Source: Rhodoplanes serenus
GTDB lineage: Bacteria; Pseudomonadota; Alphaproteobacteria; Rhizobiales; Xanthobacteraceae
Direction: 5' to 3'
Assembly: GCA_009720755.1 (NCBI GenBank)
Contig: WNKV01000012.1
Coordinates: 106,528 to 170,527 of the forward strand
DNA length: 64,000 nucleotides
Part shown: piece by piece, positions 25,683 to 34,952 of the stretch
How the letters are laid out: each line of letters starts with the position of its first letter
Position numbering within the stretch: position 1 is the first letter of the stretch
The notes under the pieces: generated by a model
What the model saw: only the letters and a program-made list of their open reading frames with translations
Databases searched by the model: none
What the model was told of the DNA's origin: nothing
Made by a program: the position numbers and the translations under genes

Positions 25683-27755
25683 GTGACCGATCTGGTCCGC
25701 CTGGAGCGCGACGGCGACGTCGCGGTGATCACGATCGACAATCCGCCTGTGAACGCCCTCAAGGCGGAGGTGCGGGCCGGTCTGCTGGCGGCGATTGCTG
25801 CGGTGCAGGATGATTCCCGCATCGGTGCTGTGGTGATCCGCTGCGCCGGGCGCACCTTCGTGGCCGGCGCCGACATCTCCGAGCTGGGCAAGCCGGCGAT
25901 GCAGCCGTATCTGCCCGACGTCATCGAGGCCATCGAGACGTGCCCGAAGCCGGTGGTCGCCGCCCTGCACGGCACCGCCCTCGGCGGCGGCCTGGAGATC
26001 GCGCTCGGCTGCCATTACCGGGTCGCTCTCGCGGCCACCCGGCTCGGGCTGCCCGAGATCAAGCTCGGCCTGATCCCGGGGGCCGGCGGCACCCAGCGGC
26101 TGCCGCGCCTGGTCGGCCCCGAGACCGCTTTCGCCATGGTCCTCTCGGGCGAGCCGATCGGCGCCGAGGAGGGACAGACCCGCGGGCTGGTCGACGCCAT
26201 CGTGCCGGATCTCGATGCCGCCGCCGTCGCGTTCGCGCGCGAGGCGGCGGCGCGCGGCCAGCCACCGCGCACCCGCGACCGGAGCGAGGCGATCGCCCCC
26301 TATGGGGCCGATCCGGCCGGGCTCGACGCGCTGGCGGCCAAGCATGCCGGCCGTCCCGACGGCCGCGCGGCGCCACCCGCCGCCGTCGAGGCGCTGAAGG
26401 CGGCCGTGACGCTGCCGTTCCAGGAGGGGATCGCCCGCGAGCGGGCGCTGTTCGTGGCGCTGCGCGACGGGCCGCAGTCTGCCGCCTACCGTCATCTGTT
26501 CGCGGCCGAGCGGGCGGCCATGCGGCTCGATCTGCCGGCCAGTGTGGCGGCCCGCCGCATCGGCCGCGCCGCTGTCATCGGAGCCGGCACCATGGGGGCC
26601 GGCATCGCCGCCTGCTTCGCCAATGCGGGCCTTCCGGTCGTCATGGTGGACGTCTCGGCCGAGAGCCTCGCGCGGGGCCGCGACACCATCGAGAAAACGT
26701 GGGCGGCCGCGGTCCAGCGCGGCAAGCTGACAGCGGCCGAGATGGAGCGGCGGCGGGCGCTGCTCACCACCGCGACCGAACTGGCGGCCGTCGCCGGCGC
26801 CGAGCTGGTGGTGGAAGCGGCCGTCGAGGACATGGCGGTGAAGCGCGACGTGTTCGCGGCGCTCGACACCATCGCGCCGGACGCCATCCTGGCGACCAAC
26901 ACGTCCTATCTCGACATCGACGCCATCGCGGCGGCGACGCGCCGTCCCGGCCGCGTGCTCGGCCTGCACTTCTTCAGCCCGGCGACGGTGATGCGGCTGG
27001 TCGAGGTGGTGCGCGCCGCCCGGACCGATCCGGAGGTGCTGGCCACCGGGGTGGCGGTCGCCCGCACGCTCGGCAAGGTGCCGGTGGTGGTCGGCGTCTG
27101 CCACGGCTTCGTCGGCAACCGCATGCTGCGGGTGCGCACCACCGAGACCGAGCGCCTGCTGCTCGCCGGCGCGCTGCCCTACGAGATCGACGCCGCCCTG
27201 ACGGAGTTCGGCTTTCCGATGGGGCCGTGTGCGGTGGGCGACCTCGCCGGCCTCGACATCGCCTGGCGGATGCGCAAGGCGCAGGGCGCGCGCGCCGAGA
27301 TCGCCGACCGGCTGTGCGAGGCGGGCCGCTTCGGACAGAAGACCGGCCGCGGCTATTTCCGCTACGAGCCCGGCTCGCGCACGCCGATCCGCGATCCCGA
27401 GGTGGAGGCGTTGATCGTGGCGACATCGGCCACGCTCGGCATCACGCGGCGCCCCTTCACGGCCGACGAGATCGTCGAGCGGCTCCTGTTCCCGATGGTC
27501 AACGAAGGCGCCCGGATTCTCGCCGAGGGCATCGCGCGGCGCGCCGGCGACATCGACGTGATCTGGGTCAACGGCTACGGCTTCCCGGCCTATCGCGGCG
27601 GTCCGATGCACTGGGCCGATGCGATCGGCCTGCCGCGGGTGCGCGACCGCCTCACCGCCATCGCGGCCGAGACCGGCGAGGCGTCGCACGCGCCGGCCCC
27701 GCTCGTGCTCGAGCTGGCCGCGGCGGGACGAGGCTTCGCCTCGGTCGCGTCATGA
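25683..27755 (+). CDS. Bifunctional enoyl-CoA hydratase / 3-hydroxyacyl-CoA dehydrogenase (FadJ/FadB-like)
   Basis: A 690-aa multifunctional beta-oxidation enzyme. Residues about 1-190 are a crotonase domain with the oxyanion-hole region AGADISELG and the Glu region [20 protein letters not shown]. From about 290 the 3-hydroxyacyl-CoA dehydrogenase begins with [18 protein letters not shown], followed by the catalytic His region [18 protein letters not shown]; two C-terminal helical domains follow. An ATG six nt upstream directly abuts GGAGG, leaving no spacing, so the GTG at 25683 is preferred. It stands alone on its strand, without a thiolase partner. Confidence 0.92.
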   Translation: MTDLVRLERDGDVAVITIDNPPVNALKAEVRAGLLAAIAAVQDDSRIGAVVIRCAGRTFVAGADISELGKPAMQPYLPDVIEAIETCPKPVVAALHGTALGGGLEIALGCHYRVALAATRLGLPEIKLGLIPGAGGTQRLPRLVGPETAFAMVLSGEPIGAEEGQTRGLVDAIVPDLDAAAVAFAREAAARGQPPRTRDRSEAIAPYGADPAGLDALAAKHAGRPDGRAAPPAAVEALKAAVTLPFQEGIARERALFVALRDGPQSAAYRHLFAAERAAMRLDLPASVAARRIGRAAVIGAGTMGAGIAACFANAGLPVVMVDVSAESLARGRDTIEKTWAAAVQRGKLTAAEMERRRALLTTATELAAVAGAELVVEAAVEDMAVKRDVFAALDTIAPDAILATNTSYLDIDAIAAATRRPGRVLGLHFFSPATVMRLVEVVRAARTDPEVLATGVAVARTLGKVPVVVGVCHGFVGNRMLRVRTTETERLLLAGALPYEIDAALTEFGFPMGPCAVGDLAGLDIAWRMRKAQGARAEIADRLCEAGRFGQKTGRGYFRYEPGSRTPIRDPEVEALIVATSATLGITRRPFTADEIVERLLFPMVNEGARILAEGIARRAGDIDVIWVNGYGFPAYRGGPMHWADAIGLPRVRDRLTAIAAETGEASHAPAPLVLELAAAGRGFASVAS

Positions 27756-27774
27756 CGGCCGGTGCCTCGTCGGT

Positions 27775-28533
27775 TCAGCCCCCGGTCGCGGCGCGCAGCA
27801 CCAGCGCGGCGCCCGAGCCGATCAGCACGACATAGAGAACGCGAAGGAACTGCTCGCGCGACAGCCGCAGCGTCACCCGGTGGCCGATCCAGGTGCCGAG
27901 CAGCATGGCGGGCACCAGCAGCAGCGCGAGCAGCGCCAGCCGTCCGTCCGTGTAGACGCCGGCGAGCGCGAAGATCACCGCGCGCGTGAAGGTGCTGAGC
28001 CCGATCAGCGCGCTCTGCGTGGCGCGGACAGCGTCCTTGTCGGCGAGCCGCCGGCCCAGATACATGGCGTAGATGAAGCCGCCGCTGCCGAACATCGCGC
28101 TGGCGATGCCGCCGATGCCGCCGAACGGCAGCACGAAGGCGGGCGGCAGTGGCCCGCGCGGCGACGGCGCGACGAGACCGTAGATGGCATAGACGACCAC
28201 GAAGGCCCCGAGCGCCAGCATCATCGGCCGCGGCGGAACCATCAGCAGCAGCCAGGCGCCGACCAGGCTGCCCAGCACCATCAGCGGCACCAGCCGGGCG
28301 AGCTCGTCGCGTGCCACCTTGTCGCCGCCGATGCGCACGCCGTTGACGATCGCGGCGGCGCAGTCGAGCAGCGCCAGCATCGGCACGATGGCGGCGACCG
28401 GCATGGCATGCGCCAGCACCGGGGCGGCGATCAGCGCGGTGCCGAAGCCGGCGATGCCGAAGATCACATAGGCGAGGGCGACGGCGGGGAGCGCCACCGC
28501 GATCTGGTCGAAAGACGGAAGGGCGGAGAGCAT
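27775..28533 (-). CDS. Sulfite exporter TauE/SafE family protein
   Basis: A 252-aa inner-membrane protein with about eight helices and the TauE/SafE pattern: an internal repeat, [17 protein letters not shown] in the first half and [19 protein letters not shown] in the second. Members export sulfite, sulfoacetate or other small organic anions. The gene converges on the FadJ-like gene with 19 nt between stops. The substrate is unassigned. Confidence 0.88.
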   Translation of the reverse strand: MLSALPSFDQIAVALPAVALAYVIFGIAGFGTALIAAPVLAHAMPVAAIVPMLALLDCAAAIVNGVRIGGDKVARDELARLVPLMVLGSLVGAWLLLMVPPRPMMLALGAFVVVYAIYGLVAPSPRGPLPPAFVLPFGGIGGIASAMFGSGGFIYAMYLGRRLADKDAVRATQSALIGLSTFTRAVIFALAGVYTDGRLALLALLLVPAMLLGTWIGHRVTLRLSREQFLRVLYVVLIGSGAALVLRAATGG

Positions 28534-28661
28534 CGCCGCGACACCAGGCGCATCGATGAGGTGGGGGACGATGCGACGATCGCACGCCGAGTCCCGTCGG
28601 GCAATCGTCGCTCCGCCTCACCTCACCGGGCAGCGGTTGCCCCGGCGCGCCGATCGGCGCG

Positions 28662-29564
28662 TTACTCCGCCGCCTGCTTGCGGGCGCCGCGCACGCCCTC
28701 GTACCAGTCGAGAATCTGCGCCCCGTTCCAGTGCAGGACGCCCTCGAACCTGTTCACGTAATCGTAGATCTGCTCGAGATACTTGATCCGGTGCGGCTGG
28801 CCGCTGATGTAGGGATGGATCGCCACCGCCATGATCTTGGCGCGGTCCTTGCCCTCGGCGTAGAGCCGGTCGAACTGATCGATGGCGCGGTCGAGGAAGT
28901 GGCGGCTCTCGTGGTGCTGAACCGCCATCAGGGAGATGTCGTTGATCTCCACCGTGTAGGGCAGGGTGACCAGCGGCCCGTGGGTGGTGCGGATCTCGGT
29001 CGGCTCGTCGTCGTGGACCCAGTCGGCGATGTATTTCACGCCGGCGGCGGCGAGCAGGTCGGGGCTGTCGAGCGTCTGGGTGAGGCCCGGCCCGAGCCAG
29101 CCGACCGGGCGCTTGCCCGAGAAGGTCTCCAGGATGTCGAGCGAGCGGCCGATCATGCCGGCCTGATCGTCCCATTTGTGGGTCGGCATCTGGTCGTAGC
29201 AGTGGCCCATAAACTCCCAGCCGAGCCGGCGGGCCTCCTCGGCGATGCGCGGATAGTCCTCGCACACGCGGGCGTTGACCGCGAGGGTCGGGCGGATGCC
29301 GAGCCGTTCGTAGAGCGAGAAGAACCGCCAGGCTCCGACCCGCACGCCGTATTCGTGCCAGCTCCAATGCGGCACGTCGGGCAGCAGCGGCACGCCGGTC
29401 GGTGGCGGCAGCACCTGGCGCGGCATTGGCCGGCCGATGTCCCAGACCTCGTAGTTCACAATAGTCCAGACCACCACTCGCGCACCGCCGGGAAGCTTCA
29501 ACGGGGGCCGGTCCACGATGGCGGAGTAGTCGATCCGGTCACGCGGCAGCATGGGAGTCGGCAT
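28662..29564 (-). CDS. Polysaccharide deacetylase family protein (PuuE-like branch)
   Basis: A 300-aa NodB-fold hydrolase. It has VVVWTIVNYEVWDIGRPM where classical deacetylases have a TFDD motif, and GWEFMGHCYDQMPTHKW and GWLGPGLTQTLDSPDLLAA further on. This fits the allantoinase-like/PuuE branch that acts on small amides rather than on chitin. The ATG at 29564 (MPTPMLPRDRIDYSAIV) is preferred over one 60 nt upstream because conservation starts there and AAGAGG precedes it. No signal peptide is seen. Confidence 0.82.
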   Translation of the reverse strand: MPTPMLPRDRIDYSAIVDRPPLKLPGGARVVVWTIVNYEVWDIGRPMPRQVLPPPTGVPLLPDVPHWSWHEYGVRVGAWRFFSLYERLGIRPTLAVNARVCEDYPRIAEEARRLGWEFMGHCYDQMPTHKWDDQAGMIGRSLDILETFSGKRPVGWLGPGLTQTLDSPDLLAAAGVKYIADWVHDDEPTEIRTTHGPLVTLPYTVEINDISLMAVQHHESRHFLDRAIDQFDRLYAEGKDRAKIMAVAIHPYISGQPHRIKYLEQIYDYVNRFEGVLHWNGAQILDWYEGVRGARKQAAE

Positions 29565-29789
29565 CGTCCAGCCTCTTGTTGGTTGTTGGCGTGCCAAGGT
29601 TCTGCCGGCATTTGGGAAAGTCAACGTGTGCCGGGTGCAGGGCAGGCCGCCCCGCGGGGCAGTCGTCCATGGTGCCGCAGCGCTTCGGGGGCCCTATTGA
29701 CGCGCCGGGGAGGGCTCCGTATCGTCCGCGCGCCGTCGCACCCCCCTCCGGGGGCGCGGCGAGCGCCTTATTCCCTGATCGGACCGGTC

Positions 29790-30248
29790 ATGCCGCTGAA
29801 CGATCTCGTCGCGCCGCAAGCGGTCATCCCGGCGCTCAAGGTCAACACCAAGAAACAAGCTCTCCAGGAACTCGCCGAGCGGGCCGCCGATCTCACCGGC
29901 CGCACCGAGCGCGAGATTCTCGAGGTGCTGATGCAACGCGAGCGGCTGGGCTCGACCGCGATCGGGAGCGGCATCGCCATTCCGCACGGCAAGCTGCCGC
30001 GGCTGGAGAAGCTGTTCGGCCTGTTCGCGCGTCTCGACCGCCCGATCGACTTCGAGGCGCTCGACGGCCAGCCGGTCGATCTGATCTTCCTGCTGCTCGC
30101 CCCGGAGAGCGCCGGCGCCGATCACCTGAAGGCGCTCGCCCGCGTCGCCCGCATGCTGCGCGAGCCGGAGATCACCCGGATGCTGCGTGATTCGCAGGAT
30201 CGCGAGGCGCTCTACGCCGTGCTCGCCATGCCGCCGCCGGTGGCCTGA
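29790..30248 (+). CDS. ptsN: PTS IIA-like nitrogen-regulatory protein PtsN
   Basis: EIIA-Ntr, 152 aa, the last phosphate acceptor of the nitrogen phosphotransferase system that tunes potassium transport and nitrogen or carbon responses. The phosphorylated His is in GSGIAIPHGKLPRLEKLFG near residue 66, and FLLLAPESAGADHLKALARV is family-typical. The ATG at 29790 starts the conserved domain; the frame stays open far upstream without conservation. Unusually it is not next to rpoN/hpf, so it is a stand-alone copy here. Confidence 0.92.
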   Translation: MPLNDLVAPQAVIPALKVNTKKQALQELAERAADLTGRTEREILEVLMQRERLGSTAIGSGIAIPHGKLPRLEKLFGLFARLDRPIDFEALDGQPVDLIFLLLAPESAGADHLKALARVARMLREPEITRMLRDSQDREALYAVLAMPPPVA

Positions 30249-30337
30249 CGCGGGCCGACGGTGCGCCGGCCGACGTTTCGTCGTGGGCTCGGCCGCGGGG
30301 CGAGCCCCGATCGGGCGCCCACAGGTGCAATCCAGCA

Positions 30338-30862
30338 ATGAGCGACCCTCGCGCAGTGGTGATTCGCCCCGGCGTCGCGTCCGACATCGACCAGCTTCGG
30401 ACCATCGAGGCGGGTGCCGCCACCCGGTTCCTCGCCACCCGGTTCGCCGCGGTGGCCGGTGACGAGCCGACCTCGGCGGCCGCTTTGGCCGAGCGGATCG
30501 CAGCCGGGCGGCTGTTCGTCGCCACCGACCCGGAGGTTGGCGCGATCGGCTTCGTCATGGCGCGCCCGGTCGATGGCAAGGGCTATATCGAGGAGCTCGA
30601 CGTGCTGCCGGCGCAGGCGGGGCGCCGCATCGGCGCCGCCCTGATCGAGCGAATCGCCGCGCTCGCGGTCGAGCAGGGATGGCCGGCTCTGCTGCTGTCC
30701 ACCTTCCGGGACGTGCCGTGGAACGCGCCCTACTACCGCCGTCTCGGATTCGTGGTGCTAGAGGAGGCGGCCCTGTCGCCGGCCCTGCGCGAGATTCGGT
30801 GCCGGCACATCGCCAAGGGGCTCGACGAGAGCGCCCGCGTGTTCATGCGGCGCGATGTCTGA
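30338..30862 (+). CDS. GNAT family N-acetyltransferase
   Basis: A 174-aa acetyl-CoA-dependent acetyltransferase. The core strand-helix elements are GYIEELDVLPAQAGRRIGAA, holding the Q/RxxGxG/A-like pantetheine loop, and NAPYYRRLGFVVLEE near the C terminus. The substrate is not deducible. It stands between ptsN and a convergent DUF1150 gene. Confidence 0.87.
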   Translation: MSDPRAVVIRPGVASDIDQLRTIEAGAATRFLATRFAAVAGDEPTSAAALAERIAAGRLFVATDPEVGAIGFVMARPVDGKGYIEELDVLPAQAGRRIGAALIERIAALAVEQGWPALLLSTFRDVPWNAPYYRRLGFVVLEEAALSPALREIRCRHIAKGLDESARVFMRRDV

Positions 30863-30962
30863 AAGCACGATGCCCGGCACGCCGGCCGGGCATCCTCATC
30901 GGTCTGGGCTGTTCGATGTCGGTCGCGGCGGGCGCGGGGGCGCCGCCGCGCGAGCCTGTCAG

Positions 30963-31223
30963 TCAGTGCACGCTCACCGCCTCGAGCTCGTGGCTCCAGG
31001 CATTGGCGACCGCCGCCTCGCGGCTGTCGGTGATCATGATCGGGGTGCCGTCGGCGGCGTGCAGCGCGAACAGCTGGAGACCCGGGGCCACCTGCGGGGC
31101 CTGCGGAAACAGCGCCGGCAGATCCTCGGAGCGGATCGCCTTCACGTAGGCGATGCGGCCGTCGCCGAGATGCGCCAGTGCCTCCGGCGAGATGACGGTG
31201 GGGCGGGGAGTGTGTTCGTTCAT
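30963..31223 (-). CDS. DUF1150 family protein
   Basis: A small 86-aa protein of the DUF1150 family, seen almost only in Alphaproteobacteria and usually directly downstream of a small heat-shock gene, as here. Conserved stretches are GDGRIAYVKAIRSEDL and LHAADGTPIMITDSREAA. It lies 59 nt after hsp20 on the same strand, so it is likely induced by heat from the same promoter. Molecular function is unknown. Confidence 0.9.
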   Translation of the reverse strand: MNEHTPRPTVISPEALAHLGDGRIAYVKAIRSEDLPALFPQAPQVAPGLQLFALHAADGTPIMITDSREAAVANAWSHELEAVSVH

Positions 31224-31282
31224 GGCCCTCGACTCCTGTTCTAGTGTCTTTGCCGAGTCCTGTGCGTGACCTCGGGTGACCT

Positions 31283-31708
31283 TCAGTCCTGCTGCGTGAT
31301 GGCGATCGATCGGACGACACGCGCCGGTTCCGGACGCGCCAGATCGATCGACAGCAAGCCGTTCCTCAGGTCGGCCCCCAATACCTCCATCCCGTCAGCC
31401 AGCAGGAAGGTGCGCTGGAACTGGCGCGCGGCGATGCCGCGATGCAGATACTGGCGTGTCTTGTCCTCCTGCTGCCGGCCCCGAATCATGAGCTGGCTTT
31501 CCTCGACCGTGACGTCGAGCTGATCCTTAGTGAAGCCGGCCACCGCCAGGGTGATCCGAAGCCGTTCCGGCTGCCCGTCGCCGCCGGCGATCCGCTCGAT
31601 GTTGTAGGGCGGATATCCGTCGGCCGCCTTGGTCACTCGGTCGAGCGCGCGTTCGATCTCGTCGAATCCGAGAAGGAACGGGCTGGAGAGCGAAGACACA
31701 CGCGACAT
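31283..31708 (-). CDS. Hsp20 family small heat-shock protein
   Basis: A 141-aa small heat-shock chaperone (alpha-crystallin domain) that holds unfolding proteins. The domain spans about residues 35-125, with YNIERIAGGDGQPERLRITL and the dimer motif region LSIDLARPEP near the end. The N terminus SSPFLLGFDEIERALDRV is typical of the alphaproteobacterial HspA class. Its leader carries an RNA thermometer of the ROSE type and a heat-shock promoter, both described separately. Confidence 0.94.
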   Translation of the reverse strand: MSRVSSLSSPFLLGFDEIERALDRVTKAADGYPPYNIERIAGGDGQPERLRITLAVAGFTKDQLDVTVEESQLMIRGRQQEDKTRQYLHRGIAARQFQRTFLLADGMEVLGADLRNGLLSIDLARPEPARVVRSIAITQQD

Positions 31709-31805
31709 GGTCTCAAAGTCCTGTTCAGCGACTTTGCGTCATGGAGCCCTTGCGGCGCCCCAGTCCGCTCCCCGGCAGCCCTGCGGGCCTGCCGGTCGGC
31801 GGACA
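31709..31805 (-). promoter_or_regulatory. ROSE-type RNA thermometer in hsp20 5' UTR
   Basis: The end of the leader folds as CAAAGTC (minus strand, 31736-31730) with GACTTTG (31720-31714). Inside the hairpin the anti-ribosome-site TCGCT (31731-31727) pairs with the ribosome site AGGA (31722-31719), leaving one bulged G and a GAAC loop. This matches the ROSE consensus U(U/C)GCU opposite AGGA, whose bulged G is needed for heat sensing in Bradyrhizobium. The upstream part of the leader is GC-rich and can form further hairpins, as in known ROSE elements. Melting at high temperature would free the ribosome site 10 nt before the ATG. Confidence 0.8.
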
Positions 31806-31812
31806 TCCCAGA

Positions 31813-31840
31813 ATATGGTCAGAACTTTTAAGGGTTCAAG
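31813..31840 (-). promoter_or_regulatory. RpoH (sigma-32) type promoter for hsp20
   Basis: On the minus strand, CTTGAA (31840-31835) and CCATAT (31818-31813) are separated by 16 nt, which fits the heat-shock promoter pattern. Transcription would start near 31806, giving a leader of about 100 nt that contains the thermometer. Confidence 0.65.
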
Positions 31841-32034
31841 AACACGCCCCTCGCAACCGCGAAGGGACGTTGACGATCGCTTCACCGCCCTCGGCGGCCG
31901 GGGCCGGCCGTCTGGATCGGCCGGGTGCCGGGGGCGGGAACCGGGGCTGCCCCTGTCGCGAGCCTGCCCAATGGAGTAGAGCGGGCGACGGCCGCCGCCT
32001 TCGGCCGGGCGGTCGCGGCAGCAAGGGGACGACC

Positions 32035-32958
32035 ATGCGCATCGCGGTGATGGGATCGGGCGGGCTCGGCGGTTTCTTCGGGGGGCGGCTCGCCCGCGGC
32101 GGCGCCGACGTGGTGTTCGTGGCCCGCGGCGCCCACCTGGCGGCGCTGCGCGCCGACGGGCTCACCATCGAGAGCCCCGAGGACCCGTTCGTGCTGCCGA
32201 CCGTCCAGGCGACCGACGACCCCGCCTCGATCGGCCCGGTCGATATCGTCCTGTTCACCGTCAAGCTGTGGGACACCGAGGCGGCGGCGCGGGCCATCGT
32301 GCCGATCGTCGGCCCCGGCACCGCCGTTCTGTCGCTTCAGAACGGCGTCCAGAAGGACGACATGCTGCGGCCCATCCTGGGCGACGCCCCCCTGATGGGG
32401 GCCATCGCCCAGATCGCCACCACCATCGCCCGTCCCGGTGTCATCGCCCAGACCGGCACCATGCAGCGGCTGGTGTTCGGCGAGTTCGACGGGTCGCGCT
32501 CGGCGCGCGCCGAGCGCTTCCTGGCGGCCTGCCTGGCGGGCGGCATCAAGGCCGAGATCGCCACCGATATCCGTCGGGAGATCTGGCAGAAATTCGTGTT
32601 CCTGGTCGGCCTGTCGGCGTCGACCTGCGCGACCCGCAGCCCGATCGGGCCGGTGCGTCGGAACCCCCATACCCGGGCGCTGCTGCTCGGCCTGATGGAG
32701 GAGGTGGTGGCGGTGGGCCGCGCCCACGGCGTCGCCCTTTCGGACGGGTTCGCGGCCGACCGGCTGGCCTTCATCGACACCCTGCCGGACGGCATGGTGG
32801 CCTCGATGTTCCACGACCTCGCCGCCGGCCGGCGGCTGGAGCTGCCGTGGCTGTCGGGCGGGGTGGTCGATCTCGGCGCCACGGTCGGGGTGCCGACCCC
32901 GCTCAACCGGACCGTCCGGGACATCCTGGTGCTGCACGCGGAGGGTCGCCCGGCCTAG
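32035..32958 (+). CDS. 2-dehydropantoate 2-reductase family protein
   Basis: A 307-aa ketopantoate-reductase fold enzyme that reduces a 2-oxo acid with NADPH. RIAVMGSGGLGGFFGGRLA is the dinucleotide motif, DIVLFTVKLWDTEAAA and SLQNGVQKDD are family loops, and EIWQKFVFLVGLSA carries the conserved Lys. The ATG at 32035 follows AAGGGGACGACC. Several paralogues of PanE occur in such genomes, so a role in pantothenate synthesis is not assured. Confidence 0.9.
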   Translation: MRIAVMGSGGLGGFFGGRLARGGADVVFVARGAHLAALRADGLTIESPEDPFVLPTVQATDDPASIGPVDIVLFTVKLWDTEAAARAIVPIVGPGTAVLSLQNGVQKDDMLRPILGDAPLMGAIAQIATTIARPGVIAQTGTMQRLVFGEFDGSRSARAERFLAACLAGGIKAEIATDIRREIWQKFVFLVGLSASTCATRSPIGPVRRNPHTRALLLGLMEEVVAVGRAHGVALSDGFAADRLAFIDTLPDGMVASMFHDLAAGRRLELPWLSGGVVDLGATVGVPTPLNRTVRDILVLHAEGRPA

Positions 32959-33057
32959 CCTCGCCACTCGCGGCTGTGGTAGGGGGCTGCGGTCGGATTT
33001 CTGCTTCAATCCTGTGGTCCGGCTCGGGACGACGCATTCGCATCGGGGGAGATCGCC

Positions 33058-33675
33058 GTGCACCGACCTGCCGCCCTTCCGGCCCTGGTTCTCGCCGTGC
33101 TGCTGGCCATCGCGGCAGCGCCGGCGCTCGCGCAGTCCTGGCGGTCCACGCCGACCGAGACCCTGCGCATCGAGGATCAGCCCGGCTACGAGCCGACCGC
33201 CGACGAGGAGCAGCTGTCGCCCGCGCTCCAACGCCAGATGGTGTTCTTCCGCACCACCGAGCCGCCGGGCACCATCATCGTGCACACCTCCGAGCGGTTC
33301 CTCTACGTGGTCCAGGGCAACAACCGGGCGCTGCGCTACGGCATCGGGGTCGGCCGCGACGGCTTCCAGTGGCAGGGCCTCAAGTCCATCGTGCGCAAGG
33401 CCGAGTGGCCCGACTGGACGCCGCCGCCCGAGATGATCGAGCGCCAGCCCTATCTGCCGCGCTTCATGGCCGGCGGGCCCGGCAATCCCATGGGGGCGCG
33501 GGCGCTCTATATCGGCGGCACCGTCTACCGCATCCACGGAACCAACCAGCCGCAGACCATCGGGCACGCCGTCTCGTCCGGCTGCTTCCGCCTGGTCAAT
33601 GCCGATGTGATGGACCTCTACGAGCGCATCCCGGTCGGCACCAAGGTCGTCGTCAAGCAGGCGCCGGAGCTGTAG
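33058..33675 (+). CDS. L,D-transpeptidase (YkuD domain)
   Basis: A periplasmic 205-aa enzyme that forms 3-3 peptidoglycan cross-links or anchors proteins to the wall. A signal peptide (cleaved near ALAQSW) precedes the YkuD domain. The catalytic Cys is in IGHAVSSGCFRLVNADVM and the partner His in YRIHGTNQP. It starts with GTG, preceded by GGGGGAG. The gene for an AapJ-like binding protein starts 2 nt after its stop, so the two are co-expressed. Confidence 0.93.
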   Translation: MHRPAALPALVLAVLLAIAAAPALAQSWRSTPTETLRIEDQPGYEPTADEEQLSPALQRQMVFFRTTEPPGTIIVHTSERFLYVVQGNNRALRYGIGVGRDGFQWQGLKSIVRKAEWPDWTPPPEMIERQPYLPRFMAGGPGNPMGARALYIGGTVYRIHGTNQPQTIGHAVSSGCFRLVNADVMDLYERIPVGTKVVVKQAPEL

Positions 33676-33677
33676 CC

Positions 33678-34748
33678 ATGTCGTTCGTTCGTATCCTTCC
33701 GGCCGCTCTGGCGGCCGCCGTCGCATTCGGCCTCGGCACTGCCATGGCTCAGGCGCCCGGCCAGTCCGCCGCCGCGGCGCCGAAGCGCCTCGCCGACGGC
33801 GTCACCCTGAAGGCGATCCGTGATCGCGGCAGCCTGGTCTGCGGAGTGAGCGAGGGCCTCGCCGGCTTCTCGGCCAAGGGCGACGGCGGTGCCTGGACCG
33901 GCTTCGACGTCGACTTCTGCCGTGCGCTGGCCGCCGCCATCTTCGACGATCCCGCCAAGGTCCGCTACGTGCCGCTCAACGCCGACAAGCGATTCGACGC
34001 CCTGCGCGGCGGCGAGATCGACATCCTGTCGCGCAACTCGACCTGGACGCTCGCCCGCGAGGCGAGCCTCGGTATCGTGTTCCCGGCGGTGACCTACTAC
34101 GACGGCCAGGGCTTCATGGTGCGCAAGTCGCAGCCGGCCGAATCGCCGCTCGCCTTCGACGGCCTCAAGGTCTGTGCCCAGAGCGGCACCACCAACGCGA
34201 GCAACGCCGCCGACTACTTCAAGGCCAACGACGTCAAGGCCACGATGGTGGTCGCCACCAGCATTCGCGAGGCGGTCGACGCCTACGAGGGCGGCCGCTG
34301 CGACGCCATCACCAGCGACGTGTCGCAGCTCCACGCGGAGCGCGCCGGCCTGGGCAAGCCCGTCGACCACGTCATCCTGCCCGACGTGATCTCCAAGGAG
34401 CCGCTCGGCCCGGCGGTGCGCCAGGGCGACGACGGCTTCGCGCTGCTGGTGAAGTGGGTGCACTTCGCCATGGTCAATGCCGAGGAGCTCGGCGTGACGG
34501 CGCAGACGCTCGACCGCGCCCAAAAGTCCGAGAAGCCGGAGATCCGGCGGCTGGTCGGCACCGATGGCGATCTCGGCACCCGGCTCGGCCTCACCAACGA
34601 TTGGGTGATGCGCGTGGTCCGCCATGTCGGCAACTACGGTGAGGTGTTCGAGCGCAATGTCGGGGTGGCGACCAAGCTCGGCATTCCGCGCGGCCTTAAC
34701 CACCTGTGGACCACCGGCGGCATCCAGTACGCCCCACCGCTCCAGTGA
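33678..34748 (+). CDS. aapJ: General L-amino acid ABC transporter substrate-binding protein (AapJ-like)
   Basis: A 356-aa periplasmic binding protein of the AapJ/BztA family, which captures polar L-amino acids. Signal peptide cleavage is near AMAQAP. RDRGSLVCGVSEGLAGFS and WTGFDVDFCRALAAAIF open the fold, and KVCAQSGTTNASNAADYF follows; the C terminus GIPRGLNHLWTTGGIQYAPP is distinctive of AapJ. The ATG at 33678 follows the transpeptidase stop; an upstream open frame is not conserved. AapQ, AapM and AapP genes, which normally follow, are absent here, so this is an orphan copy that may feed a transporter encoded elsewhere. Confidence 0.9.
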   Translation: MSFVRILPAALAAAVAFGLGTAMAQAPGQSAAAAPKRLADGVTLKAIRDRGSLVCGVSEGLAGFSAKGDGGAWTGFDVDFCRALAAAIFDDPAKVRYVPLNADKRFDALRGGEIDILSRNSTWTLAREASLGIVFPAVTYYDGQGFMVRKSQPAESPLAFDGLKVCAQSGTTNASNAADYFKANDVKATMVVATSIREAVDAYEGGRCDAITSDVSQLHAERAGLGKPVDHVILPDVISKEPLGPAVRQGDDGFALLVKWVHFAMVNAEELGVTAQTLDRAQKSEKPEIRRLVGTDGDLGTRLGLTNDWVMRVVRHVGNYGEVFERNVGVATKLGIPRGLNHLWTTGGIQYAPPLQ

Positions 34749-34760
34749 GCGAGAGGACCG

Positions 34761-34785
34761 GCCGCCGTTCTCCGGGAGAGCGGCG
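34761..34785 (+). terminator. Hairpin after aapJ-like gene (possible terminator)
   Basis: CCGCCGTTCTCC pairs with GGAGAGCGGCGG (one G-T pair) 12 nt after the stop. There is no T tract, so termination is uncertain. Short GGCGGAAT and GCGGGATCG words repeat just downstream. Confidence 0.4.
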
Positions 34786-34952
34786 GAATCGGGAGTGGCG
34801 GGATCGAGAGCGGCGGAATTGGTGCGGCCGAACGTCGTCCGATACCGCCCGTCTCGCCGTCGCCCTGCTCTCGCCCTGATCGCCGCTCAGGGAAGAGGCG
34901 GGAACGGTCGCGGGCGCCGGACGGCGCCGCGCCCGGCACGCGGGAAAATTTC

